Positions 33,492-44,917 of a DNA stretch of 64,000 nt are shown here, piece after piece. The notes beneath the pieces are model-generated. The model was given only the letters and a program-made list of their open reading frames with translations, searched no databases and had not been told where the DNA came from. Numbering within the stretch: the stretch's first letter is position 1; every line of letters begins with the position of its first letter. The stretch comes from Nocardia brevicatena NBRC 12119 (GTDB lineage: Bacteria; Actinomycetota; Actinomycetes; Mycobacteriales; Mycobacteriaceae). The stretch is from assembly GCF_000308495.1 (NCBI RefSeq), contig NZ_BAFU01000037.1:30540-94539 (forward strand). The letters run 5' to 3'. The translations under genes were made by a program, and so were the position numbers.

Positions 33492-33962
33492 TCAGAGGAG
33501 CAGCCTCATCTGATGTTCGGGACGCGGATCGGTGGGCGAGCACGGTCGGGTCCGCCCGGTCGGCGCGAATCCGTTTCGGAGATAGAGGTTCCGCGCGTAT
33601 CGGTTGTCCCCGAGTACCCACAGCCGAAGCTCCCGTCGGGCCGAGGCCCGAACCCAGCCCACCACGGTCTGTACCAGGCGATCGGAGACGCCTGTGCCGC
33701 GAGCGGAGGGCGCCGTCCACATCGAGGTCATCTCCGGCGGGTCCACGGTGGGGAGCCCGGCTGCCAGGCCGACCGGCGCGTCGGCGCTCTCGGCGACGAA
33801 CACCGCGCGCCCGGCGGTCCACCGGCGCCACTGCTCGTCCGCCCACTCCAGCGCCTCGGGGTAGGTGACCGAGAACAGCCCGGGTGCCGAGTCGGCGAGG
33901 GCGGCCAGTCGCGCCGCCCGTGCTGCCGGCCATTCGTCCACATCGATTCGGCGAATCTTCAT
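33492..33962 (-). CDS. GNAT-family N-acetyltransferase
   Basis: This 156-residue protein has the GNAT core: AVFVAESADAPVGLAAG, then the acetyl-CoA loop SMWTAPSARGTGVSDRLV (R/Q-x-x-G-x-G/A type) and LWVLGDNRYARNLYLRNGF. The acceptor substrate cannot be predicted. ATG 33962 overlaps the last base of the upstream NmrA-like gene, indicating coupling. It would then be the last gene of an nmtR, NmrA-like, GNAT operon. Confidence 0.88.
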   Translation of the reverse strand: MKIRRIDVDEWPAARAARLAALADSAPGLFSVTYPEALEWADEQWRRWTAGRAVFVAESADAPVGLAAGLPTVDPPEMTSMWTAPSARGTGVSDRLVQTVVGWVRASARRELRLWVLGDNRYARNLYLRNGFAPTGRTRPCSPTDPRPEHQMRLLL

Positions 33963-34783
33963 CACCGGGCCGGTGCGGTGAAATATTCGCGCGCGTACCG
34001 GGCCGCCCAGTGGGCGAATGTCATCGCGGGGCGGCCGAGGATGTCCTCGACGGTGTGGTTCGGAGGAAGGGTGTTCTCGTCGAGGCCGGTGAGGACATTC
34101 TCGACGTACCATTCGGCGGTATCGCCCATGGCGGGAGTCAGGAAATCGATGGTTTCCTCCCGGGATACCCGGACGAAGCGGATATCCCGGCCCAGGGCGG
34201 TGGCGAGTTGCCGCACGAGTTGGATGCGGGTGAGTTTCTCCGGGCCGGTCAGGGAATGGGATTTCCCGATATGGCCGTCGTCGAGCAGTGCCGTGGCGGC
34301 GACGGCGGCGATATCGTCCATGGCGATGGGGGTGCTGCCGGCATCCGGATACGGTTCGTGCACCGCGTCGGTTTCCCGGATCTGGCGTTCCCAGATTCGG
34401 GTGTTCTCCATGAAATCGCCGGGCCACAGGTGTGTCCAGGCGATTCCGCTCGCCTCGACCGCGCCGGTGACGGTGCCCCACCAGCTGTCCGGTTCGCCGG
34501 AGAGGTCGACGATATGGCGGATTCCGGCGGTTCGGGCGAGGACCAGTACCTCGTCGACGGAGTCCGGGGTGGGTGCCAGGTACATGCGTTCGACCCCGTT
34601 GAAGGCGGCGCGCAAGGTTTCGGGTTTGCGCAGATAACCGGGTACGGCATCGACTCCGGGGGGTAGCGCGGCCTTGCGGGGGTCGATGGTCAGGGCGCGA
34701 ATATCGGTGGCGCCGCGGGCGAGTAGTTCGTCGACCACCTTGCGGCCGATATTTGCGGTGGCCCCGGTAACGAGGATGGTCAT
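33962..34783 (-). CDS. NmrA-like NAD(P)-binding protein
   Basis: This 273-residue protein begins with the Rossmann motif MTILVTGATANIGRKVVDEL and has an atypical SDR fold of the NmrA/HSCARG type (RHIVDLSGEPDSWWG, then WTHLWPGDFMENTR). Such proteins sense redox ratio or act as quinone or azo reductases. It follows nmtR by 30 bp and overlaps the GNAT gene by one base. It therefore appears to be part of an operon headed by a metal-responsive repressor. Confidence 0.85.
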   Translation of the reverse strand: MTILVTGATANIGRKVVDELLARGATDIRALTIDPRKAALPPGVDAVPGYLRKPETLRAAFNGVERMYLAPTPDSVDEVLVLARTAGIRHIVDLSGEPDSWWGTVTGAVEASGIAWTHLWPGDFMENTRIWERQIRETDAVHEPYPDAGSTPIAMDDIAAVAATALLDDGHIGKSHSLTGPEKLTRIQLVRQLATALGRDIRFVRVSREETIDFLTPAMGDTAEWYVENVLTGLDENTLPPNHTVEDILGRPAMTFAHWAARYAREYFTAPAR

Positions 34784-34813
34784 CTGCTCCCTCCCGGCAG
34801 GTGAACGAGGTTG

Positions 34814-35176
34814 TCAGCCCGCGGTTTCCGGTCGGTCCGCGAGTCCGAGGCGCAGGTGCTCGCTGTGGTAGATCGCTTCGTCGAGCAGTTGCGCCACATG
34901 ATTGTCGTAGAGGCTGTAGACGATATTGCGGCCGGTGCGGGTGCCAACCACCAGGCCGAGATTGCGCAGCAGTCGGAGTTGGTGGGAGACCGCGGACTGT
35001 TCCATTCCGATGGCATCGGCCAGTTCGCGGACGGGAAGCGGGCCCTGGCGTAGCCGGCTGAGGATCATCAGTCGGCTCGTGGTGGCCAGCGCCTGCAGAG
35101 TGGTGGCCACCTGTGCCGCGGCTTCGGCGTTCAACTGCGCGGAGGGCCGGTTGCGTCCCTCGACCCCGTGTCCCAT
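34814..35176 (-). CDS. nmtR: NmtR-type Ni(II)/Co(II)-sensing ArsR repressor
   Basis: This 120-residue winged-helix repressor is very close to mycobacterial NmtR from MGHGVEGRNRPSAQL onward; the HTH includes EAIGMEQSAVSHQLR-like sequence. Known metal ligands Asp91, His93, His104 and His107 are all present at the same numbers, as is the N-terminal Gly2-His3. His109 and His116 of the mycobacterial protein are Arg and Pro here. ATG 35176 is fixed by the MGHG start. In M. tuberculosis NmtR controls the efflux ATPase gene nmtA; no such ATPase is in this window. A half-palindromic operator candidate lies just upstream, at 35200-35223. Confidence 0.92.
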   Translation of the reverse strand: MGHGVEGRNRPSAQLNAEAAAQVATTLQALATTSRLMILSRLRQGPLPVRELADAIGMEQSAVSHQLRLLRNLGLVVGTRTGRNIVYSLYDNHVAQLLDEAIYHSEHLRLGLADRPETAG

Positions 35177-35199
35177 GGCGGGTAGCCTACGCCACATAC

Positions 35200-35223
35200 A
35201 CATATGAAAAGGTGTTCAATTGT
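35200..35223. promoter_or_regulatory. candidate NmtR/ArsR operator
   Basis: ACATATGAA (35200-35208), six bases, then TTCAATTGT (35215-35223) form an imperfect inverted repeat with the TGAA/TTCA core expected of ArsR-family operators. It lies 24 bp before the nmtR start, in an AT-rich patch, so autoregulation is likely. Confidence 0.6.
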
Positions 35224-35550
35224 TCTGGTGTGGTCGGGTCGGTCGACCATCGACGGCCGCACGCCGTCGGTGAGCCGAGTATCCTTCAAACCAGCTGCCG
35301 AGGAACGGCGGCGACGGGTGAAAAGCATACGGATCGAGATCGCCGAGACTTCCCGCCGTGTGGCCGATGGGCGGCTTGCGAGCAGGCGCCGACCGTCACA
35401 GGGGAGTGGTCCGACCGACGAACCCGTCGCGTAACGGGGTCGGCGGGACCTGGTCGAACGCGAATCGGAGCCACACATCGTGCAGGAAGGCGTCGCCCGA
35501 GACGGTGATGCCGGTGACCGCAGTCGGTAACACCGAGATGGGATGTGACC
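35224..35550. other. divergent intergenic region between nmtR and the Clp ATPase gene
   Basis: These 327 bp carry no convincing gene. A 75-codon frame starting at 35204 is Arg-rich and unlike known proteins. The right end includes GGGA 7 nt before ATG 35551 (RBS of the Clp gene). I saw no HspR (HAIR) or CtsR-like palindrome. Confidence 0.4.
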
Positions 35551-38022
<2,472 letters not shown>

Positions 38023-38305
38023 ACGACGGCGCCGTATCGCGGTCACCGGTCGATCCGTCGCCCGAAAGACAGTGACAGTGCCTCGTAATACGCTGAGGCA
38101 GAATACAAACCGGAATACCGACCAGTATGGGGACGATGGCGTCCTCGACGGCACCGGTGGACTCGTCACGCGAGGCGAACGGGCCCGCGGCATGTAACGA
38201 ATAGTCTGGAGCTCCTTCTCGAGTACGGCACAGTCCGATGGACTCGACTCGACCCGTCCTGTCGCCCACAGTGCGCCCTGGGACGCTGTCGGCCCGAGAA
38301 TACCG

Positions 38306-39475
38306 TTGTACGAACCGGAATTCGCCGCCGACCCGCATCGGGTGTACCGGGAAATGCGCAAACGGTACCGCTCGCTGGTGCCGGTTGACCTGGCGCCCGG
38401 GGTACCCGCCACTCTGGTGATCGAGCACCGGACCGCGGTGGCCATCCTCAACGACCACGAGCATTTCCCGGCGGATCCGCGCACCTGGCAGAAGGACATC
38501 CCGGCCGACTGCCCGGTGCTGCCGATCATGGAATGGCGACCCACCGCGGCCAGAAGCCGCGGGATCGACCAGCGGCGCTACCGGGAAGCCACCGTCGCGG
38601 GACTCGCCGCAGTGGATATGCACGCGCTACGGGCGAGCGTGGAAAGGATCGCCGTACCGCTCATCAATTCCTTCTGCGAGACCGGAGCCGCCGACCTCAT
38701 CGCCCAATACGCGTTCCCGCCGGCCTTCGAGGTCTGCAATGTGCTGTTGGGATGTCCGCCGGAGATCGGGCAGCGGGTCGCCGCCGGTATGGCCGCACTG
38801 TTCGAGGGCATCGATGCCGACGAGGGCAACCATATGATCAGCGCGGCATTGGCCGAGCTGGTGGCGGCGGAACGGGCCGAACCCGGCGAAGACGTCACGT
38901 CGCGGCTGTTGCGGCATCCGGCCGAGTTCGACGAGGCCGAGATGATTCACCAGCCGGCCGGTCACCACGGCGCCGTGGTCGAGCTCCAGCAGACTCTGAT
39001 CGCCAATACCCTGCTCCTCATCCTGACCGACGACCGGTTCGGCGGAAGTGTCCTCGGCGGGAGTCTGTCCACCCGCGACGCGCTGGACGAGGTCTTGTTC
39101 GACAACCCACCGATGGCGAACTTCCTCATCACCTACCCTCGGCAACCGGCCCTGATCGAGGGTGTCTGGCTGCCCGCCCACCAACCGGTTGTCATCGGCA
39201 TCGCGGCCTGTAACCACGATCCCTCGATCCACGTCGACGATCACAAGGGCAATCGGTCGCATCTGTCCTGGGGCCTCGGGCAACGCAACTGTCCCGCGCA
39301 GAACCACGCTTATATGGTCGCCCAGGAGGCCATCGACCAACTGTTCGACGCGTTGCCGGAGATGCGGCTCGACGTTCGGGACGAGGGACCGGCGTGGTGT
39401 CCGGGCCCCTTCCACCGGTCCCTCACGGAACTACCGGTCACCTTCGCACCGGCGCCCCCGTTGAACCTGGCGTGA
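38306..39475 (+). CDS. atypical cytochrome P450 without ExxR
   Basis: This product of about 389 residues shows the P450 heme loop WGLGQRNCPAQ with Cys329 as heme ligand; the canonical Phe is Trp and the Gly after Cys is Ala. The K-helix motif ExxR reads DEVLFDNPP, that is ExxF. The I-helix (A/G)Gx(D/E)T reads AGHHGAVVE, without Thr. Loss of ExxR is known in the streptomycete CYP157 group (ExxW). No ATG or GTG opens this frame: after TAA at 38195-38197 the frame reads family-like PVAHSAPWDAVGPRIPLYEP, and TTG 38306 is the first possible start. ATG 38238 in another frame could be the original start if one base were gained or lost. Activity is doubtful. Confidence 0.75.
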   Translation: MYEPEFAADPHRVYREMRKRYRSLVPVDLAPGVPATLVIEHRTAVAILNDHEHFPADPRTWQKDIPADCPVLPIMEWRPTAARSRGIDQRRYREATVAGLAAVDMHALRASVERIAVPLINSFCETGAADLIAQYAFPPAFEVCNVLLGCPPEIGQRVAAGMAALFEGIDADEGNHMISAALAELVAAERAEPGEDVTSRLLRHPAEFDEAEMIHQPAGHHGAVVELQQTLIANTLLLILTDDRFGGSVLGGSLSTRDALDEVLFDNPPMANFLITYPRQPALIEGVWLPAHQPVVIGIAACNHDPSIHVDDHKGNRSHLSWGLGQRNCPAQNHAYMVAQEAIDQLFDALPEMRLDVRDEGPAWCPGPFHRSLTELPVTFAPAPPLNLA

Positions 39476-39491
39476 CGGCCCAGGGAAGGGG

Positions 39492-39912
<421 letters not shown>

Positions 39913-39944
39913 CGCGAACAGGATACTCGGTACGGTTGCAGATC

Positions 39945-40832
39945 ATGGAACGTGTCGAGGTCGGCTTCCCGTCGGGAGGCCAGAAGTGCGCCGCCTGGCT
40001 GTATCTACCGGACGGCGTGTCCAAACCCCGCCCGATCGTGGTGATGGGACACGGCCTGGGGGCCACACGGGGGATGGGATTGGATCGGTACGCGCGGCGG
40101 TTCGCCGCCGCGGGTATGGGGGTGCTGGTTTTCGACTACCGGCATTTCGGGCACAGCGACGGGGAGCCGCGGCAGGTGGTGAATATCGCCCGGCAACGCG
40201 AGGACTGGAATTCCGCCATCGCCTACGTCCGCACCGTGCGTGGTTTCGACGCCACGCGAATCGCCCTGTGGGGTACCTCGTTCGGTGCCGGGCATGTGCT
40301 GTCGGTGGCCCCGGACGATGACTACATCGCGGCGGTCGTGGCCCAGGTGCCGTTCACCAGCGGTTTCTCCTCGGCGCTGGCGAAGGGGCCGATCAGCCTG
40401 ATCAAGGTGTCCGCCCTCGCGGTGACCGATCTGGTGGTCGGCACGATCCGCCGCAGGCCGGTCGGGGTGCGGTTGGCCGGGCGGAAACGGTCGGCGGCCC
40501 TGCTGAGCGGTACGGGGGTGATCTCCGGGGTCGGCAGGCTGGCCGAGGAAAGCGATACCTATCGGCCGAAAGTCGGTGCCCGCGTCGCGTTCTCGGCGCT
40601 GTTCGACGCGCCGGGGCGGAAGGCGAAGGCGCTGAAGATGCCGGTGTTGTACGCGCTGTGCGACAACGATTCGATCACCCCGGTGAAACCGGCGCTGCGT
40701 GCGGCGGAACGGACAAAACACGCCACCGTGAAACGTTATTCCGCCGGGCATTTCGATATCTATTTCGATGATGTCTTCGAGCAGACGGTGCGCGATCAGA
40801 TCGAATTCCTGACGGCGGTTCTGCGTCCCTGA
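39945..40832 (+). CDS. alpha/beta hydrolase
   Basis: This 295-residue protein has the alpha/beta hydrolase oxyanion strand PIVVMGHGLGATRGMGLDRY, the nucleophile elbow LWGTSFGAGH (GxSxG), an acid residue in LYALCDNDSITPVKPAL and His in SAGHFDIYFDD. It resembles dienelactone-hydrolase/YcjY-type serine hydrolases; the substrate is unknown. ATG 39945 follows the rnpB 5' region closely, so its promoter must overlap the divergent rnpB promoter. It ends before a hairpin terminator. Confidence 0.88.
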   Translation: MERVEVGFPSGGQKCAAWLYLPDGVSKPRPIVVMGHGLGATRGMGLDRYARRFAAAGMGVLVFDYRHFGHSDGEPRQVVNIARQREDWNSAIAYVRTVRGFDATRIALWGTSFGAGHVLSVAPDDDYIAAVVAQVPFTSGFSSALAKGPISLIKVSALAVTDLVVGTIRRRPVGVRLAGRKRSAALLSGTGVISGVGRLAEESDTYRPKVGARVAFSALFDAPGRKAKALKMPVLYALCDNDSITPVKPALRAAERTKHATVKRYSAGHFDIYFDDVFEQTVRDQIEFLTAVLRP

Positions 40833-40843
40833 GCGGCCGGCGC

Positions 40844-40878
40844 CCGGGCCGATATCCTCGAACGAGGTGCCGGCCCGG
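40844..40878 (+). terminator. hairpin after the alpha/beta hydrolase gene
   Basis: Arms 40844-40851 (CCGGGCCG) and 40871-40878 pair perfectly, with an inner CCTCG-AA-CGAGG hairpin. It begins 12 bp after the hydrolase stop. There is no T-tract. Confidence 0.55.
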
Positions 40879-41246
40879 CAGGCGGGCGGCTCGGATGCGC
40901 CGCGAAGCATCCCGCGTATGGCATATCGCTTCTTCGCGACCGTTCGTCGTATCGGGCGCCGATCCCGAGGGAAGGTTTCCCGCGGGCCGATGACCGCCGC
41001 GCGGGCCCGGCCCGCCCGGAACTGCGTCGTCGGTGACGTAGCCGCGCGTACGGCTGTTGAAACCATCTGATCGTGGCTCCGCTGTGGCCGTCGTCGGGTC
41101 GCCGGCGTTGTACGAACTTGTCGGGGTCTGCCGGGCACACCGTTCCACCGGTGGCGCATATGCGACGGATACGTCCTCCAGGAGAAGGAGTTTGCCGGCC
41201 GAAATGCTATCCGACGGTGTGGGCGTCGGAATTTATGCGCGGGTGA
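40879..41246. other. intergenic region without a recognisable gene
   Basis: These 368 bp have open frames on both strands, but all are rich in Arg, Ala and Pro without any motif, start signal or family resemblance. I see no repeat or RNA structure of note beyond the terminator on its left. Confidence 0.4.
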
Positions 41247-41671
41247 TCAGCGCAGCGGCCGCACCATCCGCGAAATGGCCTCCCTCTCGGCCGGGGTTGC
41301 CCGCGAATCGCCGGACTCGGTGCGTTCGACAATTTTGTCGGAAATGTCCGCGTCGGGTTACCGGCGCCCACATCGTGGCAGGTTTCGGTGAAGATCGCCC
41401 GAACAGCGGTCTCGTCGCGATCCTGGGCGAGGGCCGGGAACGCCCTGCGGAAGCCGATGACGAAGGAAGCGGACTTCACCGATTCCGGGTGCGGAGCGGC
41501 GGCCGCGGATGTCGCCGTGGCGATGGCCGCATCGCCGTCGGCGCCGGAATCATCGGCGCACGCCGCCGTGAACAGGGAGGATATGCAGAAAGCGGCGGCG
41601 AGGGCGATATGTTGTCCGATCACGCCGCGGAATACTGGCCCTACGAGATGGACACCGCCCCTCGTCGACAT
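41247..41671 (-). pseudogene. frameshifted DUF732-like lipoprotein gene
   Basis: The N-terminal part has a lipoprotein signal (IALAAAFCISSLFTAACADD, lipobox TAAC) and a mature part with VIGFRRAFPALAQDRDETAV and AIFTETCHDVGAGNP. After that the frame turns into low-quality sequence, whereas a shift of one base near 41350 continues as ADISDKIVERTESGDSRATP and ends at TGA 41247-41249 after MVRPLR. This restored protein resembles DUF732-type secreted proteins with a conserved Cys. Either the gene is broken or the base call is wrong. The start is ATG 41671 or GTG 41623; the latter gives a better signal peptide. Confidence 0.6.
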
Positions 41672-41703
41672 GTACGAGGGGCGACGTTCATCCAGCGGTC
41701 CGA

Positions 41704-41799
41704 TCAGGCCGTCGGATCGATGACGAGGACCTGGGCCCAATAGGTGGCCTGTTCCGGGCCGAGAAGGGGCAGCAGGTAGTCATACACGAGAGTGGACAT
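41704..41799 (-). CDS. 31-residue small ORF
   Basis: ATG 41799 to TGA 41704-41706 encodes MSTLVYDYLLPLLGPEQATY and 11 further residues ending DPTA. Codons are GC-ending and GGAG lies about 10 nt before the start. It precedes the lipoprotein pseudogene on the same strand by 32 bp. The peptide is hydrophobic-amphipathic. A small real protein or leader peptide is possible; I do not recognise it. Confidence 0.4.
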   Translation of the reverse strand: MSTLVYDYLLPLLGPEQATYWAQVLVIDPTA

Positions 41800-41991
41800 A
41801 CGGTGTGAAACTCCAGAGCTCGAGAATTTTCCACTTACGGACGGCCACCCTAGCAGCCATCCGGTGGTTACGAGAGAACCACGAGGGATTCGTGCGAACT
41901 GGCAGAAAACGTGATCGGCATCATAAAGTAGTCGCCGTCGGCAGGTCCGCTCTCGAACGTGTCGTTCCGTGCGGGCCGATTCATATTTGAA

Positions 41992-42348
41992 ATGCGGAAG
42001 CAGGTCTCAACTCATATGCGGGTAGCACGTTCCTTGGCAACCGGCGTCCTGATCGCCGGGGCCGCTTCTGTTATTGCCACCCTGGGGGCCGGATCCGCCG
42101 GTGCGGTCGCGGTTACCCCGCTGCCGGGTGGCGTCCGGGTGGATCTCAGTCCTGCCGATACACGGTGGGTACACCAGAACCAATTCGGTCATACCCTCGG
42201 CGGGCTGCCGCATCCCTCGGCGGCGTCGTTCGGCCAGGCGCTGGACGCGGCGGCCGCGGTATCCTCGGAGCATCCGAACGGCCGGGTGGTGTTCACCGTC
42301 TACGGTCCGCTTCACCAGTTGAACGGGACGATGTTGGCGCTGCAGTAG
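41992..42348 (+). CDS. small secreted protein
   Basis: This 118-residue protein starts at ATG 41992 (or 42016) and has a Sec signal peptide: basic MRVARSL, hydrophobic ATGVLIAGAASVIATLGAG, and a cleavage site near SAGAVA. The mature part of about 85 residues contains RVDLSPADTRWVHQNQFGHT and ASFGQALDAAAAVSSEHPNG, with a C-terminal VVFTVYGPLHQLNGTM. There are no cysteines or lipobox. It resembles small secreted proteins common in Nocardia, but no function is known to me. It ends 12 bp before a strong bidirectional terminator. Confidence 0.72.
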   Translation: MRKQVSTHMRVARSLATGVLIAGAASVIATLGAGSAGAVAVTPLPGGVRVDLSPADTRWVHQNQFGHTLGGLPHPSAASFGQALDAAAAVSSEHPNGRVVFTVYGPLHQLNGTMLALQ

Positions 42349-42360
42349 CGTCCGCGGCCA

Positions 42361-42411
42361 CCCGGAGAATCGTGTCGGCACCGGTGATCGGTGCCGACAC
42401 GATTCTCCGGG
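42361..42411. terminator. perfect 23-bp inverted repeat, bidirectional terminator
   Basis: Arms 42361-42383 and 42389-42411 are exact complements with a 5-nt loop (GTGAT). It lies midway between the stops of two convergent genes (42348 and 42432). Confidence 0.85.
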
Positions 42412-42431
42412 CTCGTGCGGGTGCGCCCGCT

Positions 42432-43307
42432 TCAGCTCTCGTCGATCTCGGCCGCGGCCGCCGGATATTCGGCCAGCGCCCTACCGGCCGCGGTGTTCTC
42501 GGCGTCGGCCAGCACACCGAACAGGGTGACATCCTCGCCCGCGGCGCGGGCCTCGACGGCGCGGGCGAGGATTGCGTCGTGCGCCTGCACCGCGTCACGA
42601 TGGTCGCCGAGGATGGTCTGCAAGGTTTTGGCACGCGTCCCCAAAGCCGTCGCCCGGTCTCCGAGCACCGGTGCCGCCGCCTCGCAGGAATACCGTAACC
42701 GCTTGGCGCTCTTACGGATATCGTGCAAAAGCTCGATACGCTCGTTCGGTGCCACGGTCGGCTCGGCGCGGATCTGCCGGCGCACCCGTTTGCGGTCGCG
42801 GCGCAGGACGGACTCGAAGAGATCCATGGCGTCGGAACTACTTTCACTTTCCCGCAACGGCGGTTCGGTGCGCCAGCGGGACAGTTCCTCGCGCATTGCG
42901 CGATAGCGGTCGGTGTTCAGTGCGGCGAGAATGTCGGCGTGCGCGGTGCCATAGTGGTCCCGTTCGGCGGCCACCAGACGGTGGCGGGCACAGTCGAGCG
43001 CGGCACCGCCGGAATCGGTGTCGGAGTAACGGTCCAGCAGCGCGGCGAATCGGCCGGCCCGTACCTCGGCATCCCGGGCGACACCCAGGATTCCGGCCAG
43101 CCAGGCCAACTCGGCGCGCATTCGAGTCGCGGGGTCGGGTTCCAGGATCCGTTTGTAGGAGCGCAGCACACTGCGCAACCGCCGGGTGGCCACCCGCATC
43201 CGGTGTACCGAATCGTCGGAGTCGATGCGAACCTCGGGTTCGGCGTCGAACAGGCGATCGATGTTATCGCGCAGCGCATCGGTCAGGGCCGCCCCGGCCG
43301 TGGTCAT
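42432..43307 (-). CDS. CHAD-domain protein
   Basis: This 291-residue protein has a complete CHAD domain: a helical bundle with regularly spaced basic and His residues (VHRMRVATRRLRSVLRSYKR early, then LLHDIRKSAKRLRYSCEAAA late). CHAD domains bind polyphosphate. Mycobacterial relatives in this neighbourhood carry an extra CYTH triphosphatase domain; here only CHAD is present. ATG 43307 overlaps the stop of the upstream peptidase gene by 4 bp, so both are translated together. Confidence 0.9.
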   Translation of the reverse strand: MTTAGAALTDALRDNIDRLFDAEPEVRIDSDDSVHRMRVATRRLRSVLRSYKRILEPDPATRMRAELAWLAGILGVARDAEVRAGRFAALLDRYSDTDSGGAALDCARHRLVAAERDHYGTAHADILAALNTDRYRAMREELSRWRTEPPLRESESSSDAMDLFESVLRRDRKRVRRQIRAEPTVAPNERIELLHDIRKSAKRLRYSCEAAAPVLGDRATALGTRAKTLQTILGDHRDAVQAHDAILARAVEARAAGEDVTLFGVLADAENTAAGRALAEYPAAAAEIDES

Positions 43308-44272
43308 GCTCGGCTCCTGCCGGCGAAACCGTCGGTCGCCTCCACCAGGTGATGGGTGATTCCCGGTTCGTGGGCCGAGTGCCCGGCATCGTCGACGATG
43401 TGCAGAACCGAACCCGGCCAGGCGCGGTGCAGTTCCCAAGCGCTCACGGCGGGACAGACGATATCATGGCGCCCCTGCACGATCACGCTCGGGATATCGG
43501 CGATGACGTCGATATCCCGGAGGAGCTGTCCCTCCTCGAGGAATCCGCCGTGGCGGAAATAGTGGTTCTCGATACGGGCGAAGGCCATCGCGAACCGGGG
43601 TTCGGCGCTTTCGGTGATTCGATCCGGTTGCGGCAGCAGCGAACTGGTCGCGCCCTCCCAGCTGGACCAGGCCACGGCGGCGCCGGTGGCAACCCGCCGG
43701 TCGGAGGAGTGCAGGAGGCGGTGGTAGACCTCCACCAGATCGCCGTCGCGTTCGTCCGGCGGGATCGGGGCCAGGAATTTCTCCCATTCGTCCGGGTAGA
43801 CATAGCCCGCGGGGCCGTTGTAGTACCAATCGACCTCCTTGCGGCGCAACAGGAAGATCCCGCGCAGCACCAGTTCGGTGACCCGCTGGGGATACCGCTG
43901 CGCGTAGGCGAGGGCGAGGGTGGAGCCCCAGGAACCGCCGAACACCAGCCATCGATCGATACCGAGCGATTCACGCAGGGCCTCGATATCGGAGATCAGA
44001 TGCCAGGTGGTATTGACCGACAGGTCCGCGTCATCGGCCAGGTGCGGGGTGGAGTTACCGCAACCCCGCTGGTCGAACAGCACGATCCGGTACCGGTCGG
44101 GATCGAAGAACCGGCGGTGCGCAGGTATGACGCCCCCGCCCGGGCCGCCGTGCAGGAATACCGCCGGTTTGCCGTCCGGGTTGCCGCTGACCTCCCAATA
44201 CACCGACTGCCCGTCCCCGACCGTGAGCATGCCCTGCTCGTAGGGCTCGATCGGCGGGTAGAGCAGGCGCAT
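43304..44272 (-). CDS. pip: proline iminopeptidase
   Basis: This 322-residue serine hydrolase releases N-terminal proline from peptides. It matches the S33 family: FLHGGPGGGVIPAHRRFFDP (oxyanion loop), FDQRGCGNSTPH, nucleophile elbow VFGGSWGSTLALAYAQ, cap domain with RGIFLLRRKEVDWYYNG, Asp in VQGRHDIVCP and His in DAGHSAHEPG. ATG 44272 begins the usual N-terminus (YPPIEPYEQGML). It is 2 bp after the lipoprotein gene and coupled to the CHAD gene. Confidence 0.93.
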   Translation of the reverse strand: MRLLYPPIEPYEQGMLTVGDGQSVYWEVSGNPDGKPAVFLHGGPGGGVIPAHRRFFDPDRYRIVLFDQRGCGNSTPHLADDADLSVNTTWHLISDIEALRESLGIDRWLVFGGSWGSTLALAYAQRYPQRVTELVLRGIFLLRRKEVDWYYNGPAGYVYPDEWEKFLAPIPPDERDGDLVEVYHRLLHSSDRRVATGAAVAWSSWEGATSSLLPQPDRITESAEPRFAMAFARIENHYFRHGGFLEEGQLLRDIDVIADIPSVIVQGRHDIVCPAVSAWELHRAWPGSVLHIVDDAGHSAHEPGITHHLVEATDGFAGRSRA

Positions 44273-44274
44273 GG

Positions 44275-44718
44275 TCAGAACACCAGGCCCGAGGCCAGGT
44301 CGGGCAGGTTCAGCGCCTCGATGGCCTGCTGCCGGACATCCGGGCACACCTCGGTGGTCACCCGGTCCACCACCGGCTTGTCGGCCAGCACCCGGGCATT
44401 GATGGCGCCGTTGGTGAGCGCCCATTCGTGCACCATCGCGTTCAACCCGACCCGCCCGATGGTCGGGCCCTGGATCCGCCAGTTGGACAGTTCCGGCCGC
44501 ATCATGTCGCAGAGGTTCTTCGCGGCCGTCGCGGGCACCTCGATCTGTGTTCCCGGCGCGGCGGAGGTCTCCGTCGACGAGGAGGTGGCCGTGCCCGAGC
44601 CGGCGGTCGTGGACTCCGGTCCCGCCCTGCCCCCGGAACCGCACGCGGTGAGCGCGACGGCCCCGCACACTCCCGCAACCATCAGTGCGCAACGTGAAAT
44701 CCAACTGCGTTCCCGCAT
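44275..44718 (-). CDS. predicted lipoprotein
   Basis: This 147-residue protein starts at ATG 44718 with a basic N-terminus, a hydrophobic stretch and lipobox LTAC. A Ser/Thr/Gly-rich linker follows, then a compact domain containing KNLCDMMRPELSNWRIQGPT and a second Cys in TEVCPDV; the two could form a disulfide. It resembles short actinobacterial cell-envelope lipoproteins of unknown function. It heads a minus-strand unit with the peptidase and CHAD genes. Confidence 0.78.
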   Translation of the reverse strand: MRERSWISRCALMVAGVCGAVALTACGSGGRAGPESTTAGSGTATSSSTETSAAPGTQIEVPATAAKNLCDMMRPELSNWRIQGPTIGRVGLNAMVHEWALTNGAINARVLADKPVVDRVTTEVCPDVRQQAIEALNLPDLASGLVF

Positions 44719-44917
44719 GAGTACCTCTGCTCGAGTCGATATCGTCGACACCGAGTCTGCCATTTTTCCCGCCACCGGGAACCGATCCCGTCGTACCGGT
44801 CCGAGCCGGGAAGCGGGCCTGAGGATGCCGACGCGGACCGACAGGAGGTGCGCCCGCGCCGACCCCGTGGCGGGCCGCGTCATCGGCGCGGACACACCAC
44901 GGTGTCGGCGATACGGC

